A stretch of DNA of 64,000 nt, from positions 3,039,632-3,103,631 of the forward strand of contig WBMV01000298.1 of assembly GCA_013396655.1 (NCBI GenBank), written 5' to 3'. Positions 22,034-35,800 of the stretch are shown here, piece after piece. The position numbers and the translations under genes were made by a program. The notes beneath the pieces are model-generated. The model was not told the DNA's origin, searched no databases, and saw only the letters and a list, made by a program, of their open reading frames with translations. Numbering within the stretch: the first letter of the stretch is position 1; every line of letters starts with the position of its first letter. This stretch comes from Campylorhamphus procurvoides (Eukaryota; Chordata; Aves; Passeriformes; Dendrocolaptidae).

Positions 22034-24764
22034 TCAGAGGAGTGTTACTTTATCCCAGTTCCCTGGGATTTCTGTCACAGTGTTGTTCCTGACACAAAAT
22101 TAGTACCTGAATTGATGAACAATGATTTAGCTGAGAGCAAGATTCATCTGTCCTAGTGATAATTGCTTTGAAATTAAGTGTTGAGTAAGAAAGTGATCTA
22201 GGCTCTTAGTTGGCGGACTGAGAGAAAGGCAGAAAATGACTGAGCCCACCCTGAAACAGAAGATGCTGGTGAATCACTGAGCAGAAAGATAACTATATCA
22301 AAAAATATCCCTTTGAGTATGGGGGAAACAGAGAAGACTTGCTTACCAAAAGTGTTGAGCTTCTGGACAGTTGAAGTTGTGGGAGACAAATTGCAGCCTA
22401 GATCAGCTATAAATCAGAGTTTGGGTTCCCTGTGTATCACACTGAGAGTTCCTTAATGTGATTAATCAATTGAGGAGCAGATGGGATGTCAAAGGAGTAG
22501 TCCAGTCCTATGAACATAAATCTGTCCAGTCTTCTTCCTGCATGTGTGAAAATTAAATTACCTATGTATGTAGGAGTTACACAACAAAATAGTCTGTAAC
22601 TCTTTTGGTGTGTGTAAGGTAGCTGCCACCAAAAGACCAGGTGGCTTTCAGAGATCTAGAGAGACTTCTGAAATGCTATCCTTTAAGGTAAACTTAGTAT
22701 ATAAATTTGAGGTGAAGAAAACTATTATGTTTTTTTTTATATTTCTTTTCTGCAGAAAGGTAGCAGAGTTTTAGGATGGGACATGCTGTGCCCCCTGGGG
22801 GAAATCTTCTTGTAGATATGCTCTGTACAGGCAAGGACAGAACAAGTCAACTGGCTAGCAAATTGCTATGTGCCTTGCTTGGTGGGAAATTGCAAGTTTA
22901 ATTGGGTTTTTCTCCTGCTGTTCTTTAACAATACTGAACCTGTCACTATGCAGGGAACTTTGTATATGAAAAATGTCAAAAAAAGATTAAGTGGCATCTT
23001 AGTGAATTCTTTAATGTTCAGGGCATAGATAGAAAATCTCAAAAGACTAGGGCAACAATAGAAATAATACCTAAGAAAATAAAGCAAAAATTACCAATAT
23101 AGGTTAGTTATATGCAAATCAGGGAGCATTAAACATCATTAGCCTAATATTTCTTAAGAAAGAAAACACAGAGCTCACAAAGAATGTTAAACTGCCTGGT
23201 CCCAGTGGTGACAGAAATCCTTTTAATTCCCATGTGGCACCAGCAGCTGTAATGTAAGTTTCTATATACTCTACTTGTAGTTGTCAATGCCAACCTCAGG
23301 GGTTCTAAGGGAGACTCAATACAGTGACATGAGCACTGTTCCAGGTCCACCAGCAGATTTGGGTGCTGGAGAACTGAGTGTCTCTGTGTAGAGTCCAGCT
23401 TTAAAGTCCCCAGTGCCACACAGGAATCCACAGCACAGAACCTTGTAGTGCCTGTCCTCTGCCCTCCAAGGGCTGAATGCCTCACATGGAATTCACAGTC
23501 TGCACTTCGAGGGGAAAGTTGTCTTAAATCACTATGAGGGGTAATGGGAAGTAAACTTCCATCTCATCCTCATCCTTGCGTGGACTTGTAGTCATCCGAC
23601 CTGTGCCTCCAGGAAGGTGCTTCCCTCCAGACATACTGGAGTAAGTTGTTTGCACCAGAAATTTTCTTCAGAAGTGGAGCAATAATCATCTCCCAAAAGA
23701 CATAACCAGAGAAAGTAGTGACTTCCTTACACACAATCTCAATAGCATAATTCTGAGTAGGCAAAATACGCCACATGGGATGCAATTCGATTCCCTTCTC
23801 CACCTGAAAGAATTCCAACCACTTCTCACCACCTAGGTAAGTGTCTCAGTCAGTAAGGTATAGATGTTCTGGCAGTTATTAAAGGGAAGAGAAGGAAGAG
23901 GGACAGAAGGAAAAGGGCTGCTATTTACGCATTTTTTAAAGGTTACCTAAAATTGAAAAGGACTGACTTAACTGTTAAGACACGAGTGCTGGGAAAGAGC
24001 AAAACAGCTTGCCCAGCCCTAGGGTGCCCAGTCTGGGGCCAGCCAGCCACGAGTGACAGTTTTGCATGAAAGGTGAAGTTCCTTCACACTGTAGTTTCAT
24101 CTGCCAAATTAACTGAAAACTTGTGAAAGTCCTCCACTTCTTGTTAACTTCTTCACAGTTAAAAGATTTCCAGAATTCTTTAACAGTCCTTCCATTTTTC
24201 TGGCACATATTACTTGGAGATACATGCTGGTTAGGTCTCTTCCATATCCTTTCTCGCCCTTTTTTTCAGAGTGTGTCTGCTGAAACTTTTAGCTGTTCTT
24301 CCATTCATGGTGCTATCTTTGATGTCTTTGATGTCTGTTTATTCCTGGTACCATGCCGTGTCACATAATCAGATTGCCATAGTGTCACTGAACAAATCCT
24401 TCCTTCCAAGCAGCAAATATATCATGCTGTTGGACCTGAATAAAGGTGTACTCTCTTTTGCTGGACCCATATTTCCAGAGTCATGTCTGGGCAGCTTAAT
24501 CCTATAAGTTCCAGGAGTCATGGAAATAGCCACAGATCACTTGCTTTTTCTTCTGAAGCACCAGCACCCTTCTACAAAAAAAAATAAATTTTTCAAGTCC
24601 AATGTGAAAATAAAGGAAGAAGTACTAAAGGCAAAACTAGAATTCATGACAACTGCTGTAATTTATTTTTATTCCTTTACACTTTTGCCCTTATATTTTT
24701 AATTATCTAGTGTGAAACTTTTCTTATTTAACGTTTAAATAGCTGCTATGGGACTTTTGATAAC
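22034..24764. other. Unique sequence, no gene supported
   Basis: Several open frames of 75-115 codons lie here, notably on the minus strand at 23144-23485, 23570-23818 and 23975-24208. None shows a recognisable domain, and adjacent frames are not joined by consistent splice sites. A decayed pseudogene cannot be excluded, but I cannot support one. Confidence 0.45.
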
Positions 24765-24770
24765 TTCATT

Positions 24771-25253
24771 TGCCGCGTACTGGAGGGGAAGAAGGACAAC
24801 AGTCCCAGCCGATGGTAGGATGAAGGCTAGAACTCATTTATTCATGGGAGCATGGGACTTATATAGGGTCAGGGAGGAGCTTGGAAAGTGGGAGGAGTTT
24901 GGGGGCGGAATGCAGCAAGTAGGGGGAGGGCTAAGAGGGAAGGAGGGGAATACAGATGGGGCGTGACCAGCTTCACATGATGACGCTGGGTTACATCACA
25001 AGCCAGCCAATGAGAAAATAGGGAATACACAGCCAATGGAAAACTGGTAACTGGGTAACCACCACCAATCGGAATACAGCATACAAATACAAGGGGAATG
25101 ACTATGTATCTAATACAATAAATCACTATCTAAGCTACAAAACATCCTTTAAAACATGAATTTGTGAGTTCTGAGGTAGTTGTCCGTCTGTGGTATTGAT
25201 AAACTGTTCATCCTGGTTGTTCTGGCAGCCTTTGAGACAAGTGTTCTCCGACA
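24771..25253 (-). mobile_element. Solo LTR of an endogenous retrovirus
   Basis: Plus-strand ends are TGCCGCGTAC at 24771 and TTCTCCGACA at 25253, that is TGTCGGAGAACA...GTACGCGGCA on the minus strand. Flanks are TTCATT (24765-24770) and TTCATG (25254-25259), a 6-bp duplication with one difference. Minus-strand signals are a TATA box (CTATATAAG, about 24857-24866) followed only ~15 bp later by AATAAA (TTTATT at 24837-24842). Upstream in U3 are three ATTGG motifs (CCAAT at 25007, 25033 and 25065 on the plus strand). No internal viral genes are adjacent. Family not assigned. Confidence 0.82.
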
Positions 25254-25259
25254 TTCATG

Positions 25260-27636
25260 CCTTTGACTTATCCACAGATCAGGGCTTATTGGTAGGGTGG
25301 GTGTCGTGAGCAACCATAACTGTGACTTTTACTCCAGAGAGCTGTTAACTAATGCCAAAGAAATAACACTGTGATTTTGCCACACATTCTTCACAAACTT
25401 AGAAAAGTGTTCTGCGAGTTAGCTGCGAAGCACCTACATCCTTGGGAAGCTTTCTGCTATAGTTTCAAACGGGGTGAATTTTCCACACCCACACATAGCT
25501 GAGCGTGGAGGGGGGAGACAGTCTCTGTTAGGTTTCATTGTTTTCTAGCTGGAATTCTAATGACTGTAATGTAGTAACTAGCAGTTTCTACCTCTGTGCT
25601 ACATTCCTGAATGTCTGTGTGAAGGGTAAGATAGCAGACTAGAACATTCTGCTTGGGAGTCATGTACCAGCACTAGAATAACAATACATATTGTAGTCAA
25701 AACAAGATAGAAGGCCCAGGAACCTTGGAGAGGCTCCAAGGAGGGAATGCGGTGTGAAGATGATGATGGTGAAGAAGTAAGGGGTCTTGAGACCCCCAAC
25801 TCAATTCCAGAGGCATGTGCCAAGGGGCCAACCTGAGGGTGGCAGCAGGGTGGGCGGTTCTTGGGTTGGATATAACCTTTAGTTATGGTAATTAAGTAGT
25901 GTTATAGATTAGTAAACACCCCTATGCAGCACACACATTTTTATACTTTGTGAGCCTGAAAAGCTTTTCAGTAAAGAACTATTATCTACCTCACCCAGAT
26001 AATATTGCCTCAAAAGTTTTTTTCCTCAATTTTAGGAAACACTGCCTAAAGTCTCTTCCAAGGTTGTGGTGGCTTGAGGAGAGGGTGATCCTCTTTCTAG
26101 TCAGGGATGATTCCTCACTTTCCTTGACAGATGTCTTGGTTTTCTTTTTTTTTTTTTCTTTTTTTTTTAAACTGGGATACTGTCATTCACAAAGTTCTCT
26201 GCAGTGGGTACAAACTTGGAAGAGAAATGGATATACAGATATGATATAAACTTTGTATGAAATTCACTTTTGTGTAGAAGTCTAATGAGAAATCTAAATA
26301 CCACTTGTCTGATTTTATGGAGAGCTTGTGCTTTGGGTTTGCTATGCATTTGGAATTTTAAGTTTAGCTAAGTTAATACACCTACTGCGTGCTATATCAC
26401 AGGAATGTTAAAATGCCAGGAGTTTTCTGCTGATATCCCTCAGTATCTGAATGTATGTTTATGCTCATATGGTTCAGCCATTTGACTGATTTACTTACCA
26501 ATACTTTAAAAAAAAAACACCAAAACCAAAACCCCATGATTGATTAAATGTGGTATTTTACTTACTCCTTTATGTTGTTCTCAGATAATGAGGCTGCATT
26601 TGGCAGATGCTGACAGAGCATGTATCTGGTTTCAAATATTCCTGCCCAAATGTAACTCTACTTTAGTTTAAGAGAAACTTTTAAAAATAGCTGGTTGACC
26701 TACTATTTCTTTATATATGACCTCAAAAAACAGGATATCAATTAATGGATTTCTTTTTCCTTATTATTGCATTGCTTTCCTGTATGTTTTTGTCCACTTA
26801 TATATCAGCTAGAATACCTGTAAGGCAGGGACTAGTAATTTTTTTAGTCACATCTTGAGATCTTTATCTGTGACTGTATTTTTGTAGCTGTCAAAACAAT
26901 AAGCATAATTTATAGTGCTTTTTCTATTTTGTAATGTTGAGTTATTCCATCAGATCTCAATGTGAAAAGTTACTTCAAAGGAAAGCTGCTGGTTATGAAC
27001 ACAGAAAGTTGTCAGCTTGTGAAGTAGTTTGACTCTTGAAGAGAACTCTCCTATTTAAAAATACTTACATCCTTTTGTAGTATTTTTTGATCTTATGTTG
27101 AAGATTTTAAATTGGCCTCTGGACCTGTGTCCTGCATTTTATAGAGCTGAATTAATTGGGAGTTTTATGTGGGTTTTTTTTTCTTGAAAGATTATTCAAT
27201 TCCATTTTCTTCTCAGAAAAATGTCATACGAGGCTCCTGTGAGCCCAAGACAGAAAATAAAACTTACAGTTAATAAAATGCATTTAGCTGTGTGTGTAAG
27301 CTGTGACTGACTGAACTGGACTTCCCCCAGTACTGCTGTTATTATATACCACACATCTCCCACAGATATACAAGACTCAAGGGCAGTGGGGAAGAAAAGT
27401 TTTTGTATAAGTGCTGCTATGCAAGACTCCTTCATCTTCTGAAGCTGCTGTGCCCAGAATGTGAAATAGCCGTGAGTAAATTTGATAAAAGAACTGTTGT
27501 TTCCCTGTACACTCAGCTGCTTCTCCCAGATCAACACTTGCTGCTGCAAAGGGTTTCTGTGAACAGATGTTCAACACTTGTGGTCCAGCCCACAGACATT
27601 TTATAGTAGGGCGAAGTAGAGAGAGGAAGTGAAGGG
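25260..27636. other. Unique AT-rich sequence
   Basis: No gene or interspersed repeat was recognised. A T-rich tract of about 33 bp lies at 26136-26168. Confidence 0.5.
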
Positions 27637-27985
27637 AATCATAGAATGGCTTGTGTTGGAATGGACCTTAAATATCATCTCATTCCAACCCCCCTGCCAT
27701 GAGGATTTAAGATTAGGGCCTTGAACACTTCCAGGGATGGGACATCCGCAGACTCTTTGTGCAACATCTGGCAGTGCCTCACTACCCTCACAGTAAAGAA
27801 TTTCTTCCTAACATCTAAACTTACCCTCTTTCAGTTTAAAACCATCATCCCTTGTCCTCCTACCACTGCTGGCCCTACTGAAGTCTTTCTCTGCCTTTTT
27901 TATAAGTCCCCTTAAAGTACAGAAAGGCCATAATAAGGTTTTCCTGGAGCCTTTTCTTCCCTAGACTGAACTCTATTGTTGACTT
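27637..27985 (-). mobile_element. CR1 LINE 3' ~350 bp
   Basis: Begins AATCATAGAATGGCTTGTG and continues through GGACCTTAAATATCATCTCA, ACACTTCCAGGGATGGGACA, CAGTGCCTCACTACCCTCAC, CTTTCAGTTTAAAACCATCA and CTTGTCCTCCTACCACTGC to CCCTAGACTGAACTC. The order matches a reversed avian CR1 3' end. It is 5'-truncated and non-coding; the plus-strand frame at 27721-27915 lies inside it. Confidence 0.94.
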
Positions 27986-30900
27986 GTGCTTCAGTAATGA
28001 CCAGGCAAACTGATGGTTTTTTTGTGAAAGGAGATGGGGTTCTCCCACTTGGTAGCTGAGGTTTGTTTTAAATTGCTCAAGCTGCTCTTAAGGAGAGGAC
28101 AACTGGTGACAATGCTCACTTTTACTAAGAGGAGGATGTTCCAGTGTCATTTTATCTTAAAGATGATAACTACCTACTTAGGTACTTACATCCTTTTTAA
28201 TTCCTCAAACCTTCTTCAGACTTGATGTATCTCAACATTTTTCTTCCACTCAAAGAATTTCAGACAATTGTCTTGTGATTGTTTACTAATAAATATACTA
28301 AATAGTACTGTCCCTTTACAGCTACCTGTAAATTCTCACCATTTGCATGCCTAAATTCTCTACCTTTGTATCTTTCAATCAGTTTCAAGTCCCAGCACAT
28401 GGGTTTGACATTTTACCCATGATTAATTAGTTTGCTTAATGAAAATCCAAACAAATTACACCTTACCAGCCTACTTTATCTATTTGTAGTATGTTAGTAA
28501 AGACATAATTTTCCTCATGAAAAATCTCTTTGTCTCTATTACCTTCTCTCTGAAACCCACGAATAGTAGGAGTCAAAACTTGCACATCGCTTAACTAATT
28601 TCTTTGAAGCTGTGCTAATTTGCATTAGTTGATGACTTGACCAGAAATGTGCAAATCTAAGAACCTTGTGAAGCAATCCTTTCTCATGCAATTAGTCCTT
28701 AGCTGTGTGAGCAGCCCCATTTAGGTTAGCAGCGAGACAGGATCATAGATTTTGGCAGCTAGGGGCTTTTGTGCTGACAGGAATCACAAATAAGTGCCCA
28801 CATCTGCAGGAGCATTTACTTAGGTGAGACATCTCAGTATGCAGTGTTGCTTCCCCAGTGCTGGTCGATGCAAGAGCTCCATGAAATCTCAGAATTTTCC
28901 AGGTTAATTTTTTGGCTGTCCATGCTGCTGAGGGATGAGAAACTGAGAACAGGGCCCTTTTCCCCACCTTTGGCCTTTCTCCTGTAGGTTTATTTCATCC
29001 AATATTTTTCATAAAGAAAATGAGATTCCTCTTCACAGATACCAGCGGCTGGGTAGCGGAGTAGCCCTCTCAGTACCCTCTCAGTATTGAAGTGATATAC
29101 AGACAAGCTCTAATCACCAATGGAATCTAGCTTGAGATAATCGCTTAGCACACAGAGAATAAGGTTTTTACACAATTGCCGTCCCTATGGAGAAGACAGG
29201 TTCAGCCCATTGACCGTCTCAGTAATTATGGTGGAGTCTTCTCTGATCTCCCTCCCCACTTAAGCTACCTTTATATTATTTTCTTTGAGGAAGAGGAAAA
29301 AGTAAAGTTGGAGTTGATGTTATTTCATGTTTAGTGGAGTTTGAGTGACTTTAATCGTTAACATATATAGGGATGTGAAGAGTAAGAGGTATTTTTGAGT
29401 TAATGAAGTAAAGCTCGGCTTTTGATTCCTATCTGGATCATTCCTTTGGCTTAGTTTCCATTAGCTGCATTGTTTTCAGTGGAGCATAACCACAACAACA
29501 CTGTGTTGCTCCACCCTTTGTATCATATGTGCATTGATTTAGACATATCATGACTGCATCAACTTTGTGCCACTCCATCTTTTGTTTCAGGTCTCCCTTA
29601 GAGCAATACACCAAATTTCCTCAGTGTTCCTGGTTCTAAGGTGTGCAGGCAGTTTGTCTCTGGTGAGCAAAAGCCATTGCATGCACTCCTTGCCGAGCTT
29701 TATTTTCTGTATCCCTACACATACATATATGTGTATATATTTGTGTGTTTACATACACTTCCTCACTCCACCCCTTATTGTCAGATACTTGGGCGTGTAC
29801 AGGGTAAGAGATGAGCAGAACAGCAGTTTTGAGTTGTTGATGCCTGGATGGTGACCCAGGGAGTTAACCAGCTTGGTGGTTGTGTGTCTGGAGCAACAGA
29901 GGCAAGGAGCACTCAGGTAGCTGAGGATCAGCACAAACCCATGTGGATTTCTTGAGGGGAGGGTGGGGGGTAAATAAAAATCCTTTGTATTATACAACAC
30001 TATATCAAATAAAAATATCCTTGTAGGCCTGTTTAAAGCCAGAAGTTTCTCAACAGGTGATCCTAAATATGTCTGAAAAGATCACCATCTTATTTTTTTT
30101 GAAAGGTCTGGATAAAATTGTCATTAGTGTTAATAGGTCTAGACATAATTCTGCTAGAAACTATTTACTTAAAAGTAAATGGAAGCAAGTGCTGGTTATG
30201 AATATTTGGGGATGCTGAATTGTGAACAGAAGTAATTTGTCAGCTTCATCATCAAAGCAGTAGCCAATGTTGATATCTTGTGAAACAAAAAATGTAATTG
30301 GAGAGAGATAATGCTGGATTTCTTTTTCTGTGAGTACTGAAATGCTGGTGGCAAATTCAGCCAGAGTATTTTGTGTGGTTTTAAAAGGATGGTTTAGTAC
30401 TTTCATTTCCTTCTACTGGCTCACTCTACAAATGGCAGCTTAAATACTTTCCCAACTGCAGATGAGCACAGGGCATATTCCCTGGAGTTTCTCAGGCAGG
30501 AAAAATCACAGCATGTGGCATTATAAATATGACATTGAACATTTGCTGTTTGTACAGAGACCTATGATAAATCCAGAGCAGTAACATAAATCTTCCTTCT
30601 TCATTTAAGACTATGCCTAAATAATGTAGTCTAGTTTTCTAATTTAAATACAGTAGGGTTTTTTTGAGAGGGAACCTCTAATTTACAGAAGAGTAAAAGT
30701 GCCCGCCTTGAATTTTTTCTTTCTGCTGTTACCTTTCTTCATTGAGGTGGTTAGATCTTCTGGAATTGAATATTTCTTATGCTTAGGCAAAGGATGCTAT
30801 AAAATGTGAGGCTATGTAACTGATTATGTGTGGGCAAATAAGGTCTCTTTTTCACTGCTCAGTATTAAAAAATCAAAATCTATTAAAGCACAAGACACAG

Positions 30901-31639
30901 AAAACTTGATCAAGTTAATATGTACTGAAAAAACTCTTACGGATATGAGTACTTTTCTACCAGTGATAAAAGTCTAAAAATGAAGAGGTATGAACTAGAG
31001 TAACTGATTTTGAATGAAGATACTGACATCTCAGACTCAGCAGGAGAGAATTACAGGGAGCCTAGAGAAAGCAAGGAACTAAGTTAAAATTAATTCTTTT
31101 CATTTCACATTCATTGGACAAGATACCCTACCATAAAATCTTCCATTATAGGAGGCAAGTCTGAGGAACTGTCTCAGTATAAAATTACACCAGAAGTGTT
31201 TTAGAAAAGTCTGTGGGAAGAGAAGAATCAAACTCATGACATCAGGTAGTATGAGCTGAGTATGTACCTGTGGAATCCAGGGTTGAGTTTGCTGAACAAT
31301 GAATTGTAGCTTCCAACTACTGTTTAAAAAGGCTTTTTCTTTTGGATGGTTAGGAAGTGGCAAAGTTTTTATCAAAAGGTTGCAGAGAGAATTCAAAGAA
31401 CCACAGAATAATACCTCTGACTTTTGTGTTGGACAAAACTGTAAAAAAGCTGTAAAAAATGAGAGAAAATAGTAGAGAGGTGAAGTACAACACAAGGGAG
31501 AACAGTCAAAGGAGGTTTCATAGGCTGAAGTTATTTGTCACAGATCTATTCTAGTTCTCTGAAGATTATGAGTAGGGGTGATGTAGTTAAGAACAAATAA
31601 AAAAAAAACCCTTTCAACAATACTTTTAACCAAAGACTC
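27986..31639. other. Unique AT-rich sequence, no gene supported
   Basis: Only short isolated open frames and small TA/TG-rich patches (around 29715-29760) are visible. Confidence 0.5.
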
Positions 31640-32800
31640 TTGACGAGATTAGGATGCCATGGATTAATAATTGGTTACATGAAAGAAGCCACAGGGTAGG
31701 AGTAAATGATCTCTATTTCGCAACAGAGATGAGTGTGCACAGCTCCAACTTCTGTTCTGTTTAGTGTATTCATAAGTGATCTGAGAAACAGGGTGAGTGA
31801 TGTGGTGACAAGCGCTACCTGATCAGACACAATTTTTCAGAATAACCAAAACTCAGACTAACTGCAAAGAGCATGAGAAGGATTTCTTGGCATTAATTTA
31901 CCGCAAAATAGAAATGGCAGATGAACTTTGGGGCCCAGATATTTTAAGTAATGGGAAACACAGTCCCAAATATATGTATGAAATTACAATTGCCCTATTA
32001 GCTATAACAATTAGAAGTTTTTGTACATAATTTTCTGAAAACAAATAGTTGTATAATCTAGTTATAATTTATCACAATCTGATAAAAAACTAATAATAGT
32101 GTTATAATAATTTATAATATGATAATAATTATTAATAATTATTATTGATAACTGAAAGGCAAATGGAATGTTAGACGTTATAAAGAAAGTAACAGAGGAT
32201 AAAAAATATCTCTGTCACTGTTACATATATGAGGTGTTGAATAGGGAACTCATTTCTGATCCTTTTGTCTCAAAATGATACAGTAGAACTAGAAAAGATA
32301 CAGAGAAGGACAATAAGGTTAACCAGAAATTTGAAATGGCTTCTGCACATGGACAGATTAAATGAGTTATGGTTTTTAGCCTGGGGAAGAGAGTACTGAG
32401 ATGTATGTGGTGCAGTTTGGTTGGAGATGGTCATTCCCTGTCTCTCACAGCCTGTGCTGTATGGACAGTGTAATGGTGCTATTAGACATCTGGCTTAAAA
32501 CAAACAGGAGGAAGTACTTTTCCACACAGCCTATAATACAGCTCAGGAACTCATTGCTGTGTGATGTATCAGATGTAAAAGTAGAAATGCAAATTGGATA
32601 GATTTGGAGGAGCAAGGCCATTGAGAACCAGCTCTGGCACAGAGGAGGCTCAAACACCTGCTTGCTGGGAAGATCAGCCATGGTCAGCAGGGCTCTCTGT
32701 GTGCCATGTTTCCTGGCAGGAGCATCTGTGGATAGCCACAGCCAGAGACTGGTTACAGGAATGAATGAACCTTTAGTTTGACTGAAGTGTCCTGAGATAT
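31640..32800 (+). mobile_element. Ancient, highly diverged CR1 LINE, ~1.1 kb
   Basis: Diverged but colinear with the 3' part of an old reptile-wide CR1 type in forward orientation. Landmarks include AATTGGTTACATGAAAGAAG, TTCATAAGTGATCTGAGAAA, AAATGGCAGATGAACTTTG, AACTAGAAAAGATACAGAGA, TTTTTAGCCTGGGGAAGAGA, GGAGGAAGTACTTTTCCACA, CAGGAACTCATTGCTGTG and AGTTTGACTGAAGTGTCC near the 3' end. An AT-only expansion interrupts it at about 32040-32155. Divergence is far greater than in the other CR1 copies here, so insertion probably predates modern birds. The minus-strand frame at 32445-32816 and plus-strand frame at 32401-32601 are shadows. Confidence 0.82.
32040..32155. repeat. AT-rich low-complexity expansion
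   Basis: The stretch is dominated by TAATAATAATT- and TTATAAT-type runs, with almost no G or C. It lies within the ancient CR1 and appears to be a later local expansion. Confidence 0.7.
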
Positions 32801-35800
32801 TTATGCTTGTATCCATTCTGTTGGATACATGGAGTTAACACTGTTCTCCACTGCTGACTGAGTGCCCAAAAGCTGGTCTATGTCAGAGGACTCAGGTGAC
32901 TGCTCAGGCCTGCTGTCAGGCTTCCCCAACACTTCTGCTCTGTTCCTGTTTTGGAGTTTTTCTTTCCTTCCCAAGCCTTGATTTTCTTCAAAGATGAGTT
33001 TTAACTTATGCTCTTTGTAAGGAACTTAAGTACAAGGTGGTGCCTTGAGGAGGCACCTGGGCGTGATTCCAGCACATCTGTATGTTGGTCTCATAGCAAA
33101 AGGACTTGTGTTACTATTTGGTATGCAGTGAGCAGTACAAGCTCTGCTGTCAGGATCTTTCTCTGCCTGCCTTGTGTGGAGGAAAGAAAGGTGTCCACTA
33201 ATGAGGCAGATGATTCATTATGGTATGAACCAGACTGACTTGGACTCCTTTGTAAATAACTTCTGGCTGTGTTTCCTGACAGAGAGGTGAAAGCTCCTTA
33301 TTTGTATGCGTTAATGACATATGCTTATCAATGAGTGATAATGCAAGGAACAAATAATTGGCATTTCCAGTATTAATATGTAAATTTCATGCTAAGAAGA
33401 AAGCATCAAACACTCCTGAAATATAGCAGTTAGCACTAATTGTGTTCCTTGCCCTTCTATATGCTGTGCACTGTAGATAGCTTTTTTCCTTAAATGAGCA
33501 TTTAAAGCTTTCATTTTGTCTGCTTCTTTATGATTAAATATTTCAGATACATGTTTTCCTAAGTACATTGCACTGTTTGCATATAATTTTTTATTGTACC
33601 TCATAGAAAACTGACATGACCAATGGTTTGTTTTAACAGCCTTTGGGTTCTCTGATTCCCTAGAAATGTCTGCAGGTTATCCCTAGCTTGGGAACAGAAA
33701 ACCATGCCAAATAGCTCTCTTTTGCAAACACATCCAGTCCTATCTTGAAAACTAATTTGGGGTGGGGGTGGGGGCAGAGGGGTTGTTTTGTTCCTAGAGT
33801 AATTTTTCCTGGAAATCTGTTCCAGAACGTCAGTCTCCAGATGGCTGGAAATATAATTTCTTGGTAACCATTTTCTTCATATGCCAACACTGTCTGTGAA
33901 TTTGGAAAGTTCTTCTCTTGTGTTTTCTCCTTGAAGTATTTGTAGCACAGTTTGTACCCTCTGTCTGGATGTGGCATCTTTGCTTTTTATAAGCTGAATA
34001 AGTAATTTTGTAATCATATCCCCTTATAAGAATCTTCATTTCTCCAGTGTTCTAACCCATATTCCCTGAACATGGAACAGTCTGAGCTCCTTTCCTTAAC
34101 ATAAACTGTTAGGAAACGTATGTGCTGTGTGAGCTGGGGCCTTCCTTATCACAGCTTTACCCAACAATGCTGCTCCTTCACTGCCTGTGTATAACAAGTA
34201 GGATGACTATGAATACTATGGAGATTATGAAGATTTGTACAAAATATTTTTTCAGATCAAGCATCTCCAAGGGAAAAGATCCTGGTAGAATACAAAATAC
34301 CTCAATATTCAAAATATGCTACATGTAGAATATCTAGAGATGAATTGAAGGAACTTACATAGGATATTCCAGGTTCATCCTTGCTCCTGTCCAAGGGAAT
34401 TATGCAAGCTCAGACCCTGGCCACCCAGCATCCTGCAGTTTTGAGTGGCTCATGACTGCAAGTGTGCAATATTTAGGATTCTTTTTCCTTATTGTAGGTA
34501 TGCAGAAGAATTACAATGACTGAAGATCTCACACAGACATTCTTTTTTAGCAGCTGCTTGTGTTGGCTGAAGGAATGAATTGCAAGTGATTTACCAGCTC
34601 CAGTACTCTTTTGATTTTTCATTTGCATTTACTAAGAACTGATAGATGCTTTAGAAGGAAGTGCCTGGTGGGTGAGACTCAGTAGGAATCTTCCCTATAC
34701 AGAGAGTGAAATTTGTATTGAAGATTTATTTATGTTTTTAGATAATACTCTGCTGTATCTAGCATTGGAAGAAGTATAAATTAGTTTAAGAGAGAGGATT
34801 CCTACATGTAAGTAGGAATGGCAATTAGCCATTGACAATGGCAAGTAGAAATTCCTATATGTAAAACATCTGAAATGCTACAACAGCCTTCACTTTCTGA
34901 AAATGTGAAGTACTATTTGTTCTTACTTGCAGCAGGCACAGAGATGCCACGTAGTAACAGCTTTTCAGAGGACTAGATCGGATATACTTGGTTTAAGATA
35001 GTTTTAAAGCTTCTTGAAGTTTAGTCAGTAATCTCATCTCTACTCAATACACCTATGTTTACTATCTTAATTTTTTAAAGATGTTTTTTACACTGGAACA
35101 CAAAGTCGCACTTCTGAATGTAACAGAAAGATGCTGAAGAGGGCTGGGGAGGGTATTTTATTCATCAAGAAGTTAAAGGGAGACTTGAGATGATCTCTCT
35201 GCCTCTGATGAAATTCATTCCCTTATCTGAAAGCTCTTAAATCATTCCTGGCAGAGGTGACATTATAAAAATAATTCTGAAGAACAAAAGTTCTTGCCCT
35301 TGGAACACACTGCATTGCACCAAATGGTAGGAATATATTGCTTTTTTTTTTTTCCTTAGGGACTGTGTAGATGGAAGTTTCTGTTTCTTTTAGATTTCTT
35401 TAATCAGCTTTTGCAAGCTGATAAAATTTTTTCCCACTTAAATGAATACCTTGTGAAATAATCGACACAAAGGATAGCCAGAATGCTACTTGGTAAACCC
35501 CAGGGTCTTGCTGGGGACACTCTGGGGAACTCTTCCCTCTCCCAGTTTCAGGGGCTTCGGGGAACTGAGCCCTGGCTTGGCATTCACCACCTCTTGTGGA
35601 AAGATGTGCCTGGGGGCACTGCACTGCTCTTCCTATGTCCTTGGTCGCAGCAGAGCATGGCACGTATTTTTTTAATGATATATGAGTGTTTAAATGGGGA
35701 TAAGAGGTCCATTTCCGATGCCTTAATCCTTTGGCAGGAAGATGCACTCTGTGGACATGGACTTTACTGCAAGGTAATAGAGAGTGACCTATGTAGGAGT

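Noticed and set aside
23570..24208. Adjacent minus-strand open frames with protein-like composition (e.g. WRILPTQNYAIEIV)
   Set aside because: No domain recognised, frames do not join across plausible splice sites, and no poly(A) or target duplication indicates a retrocopy.
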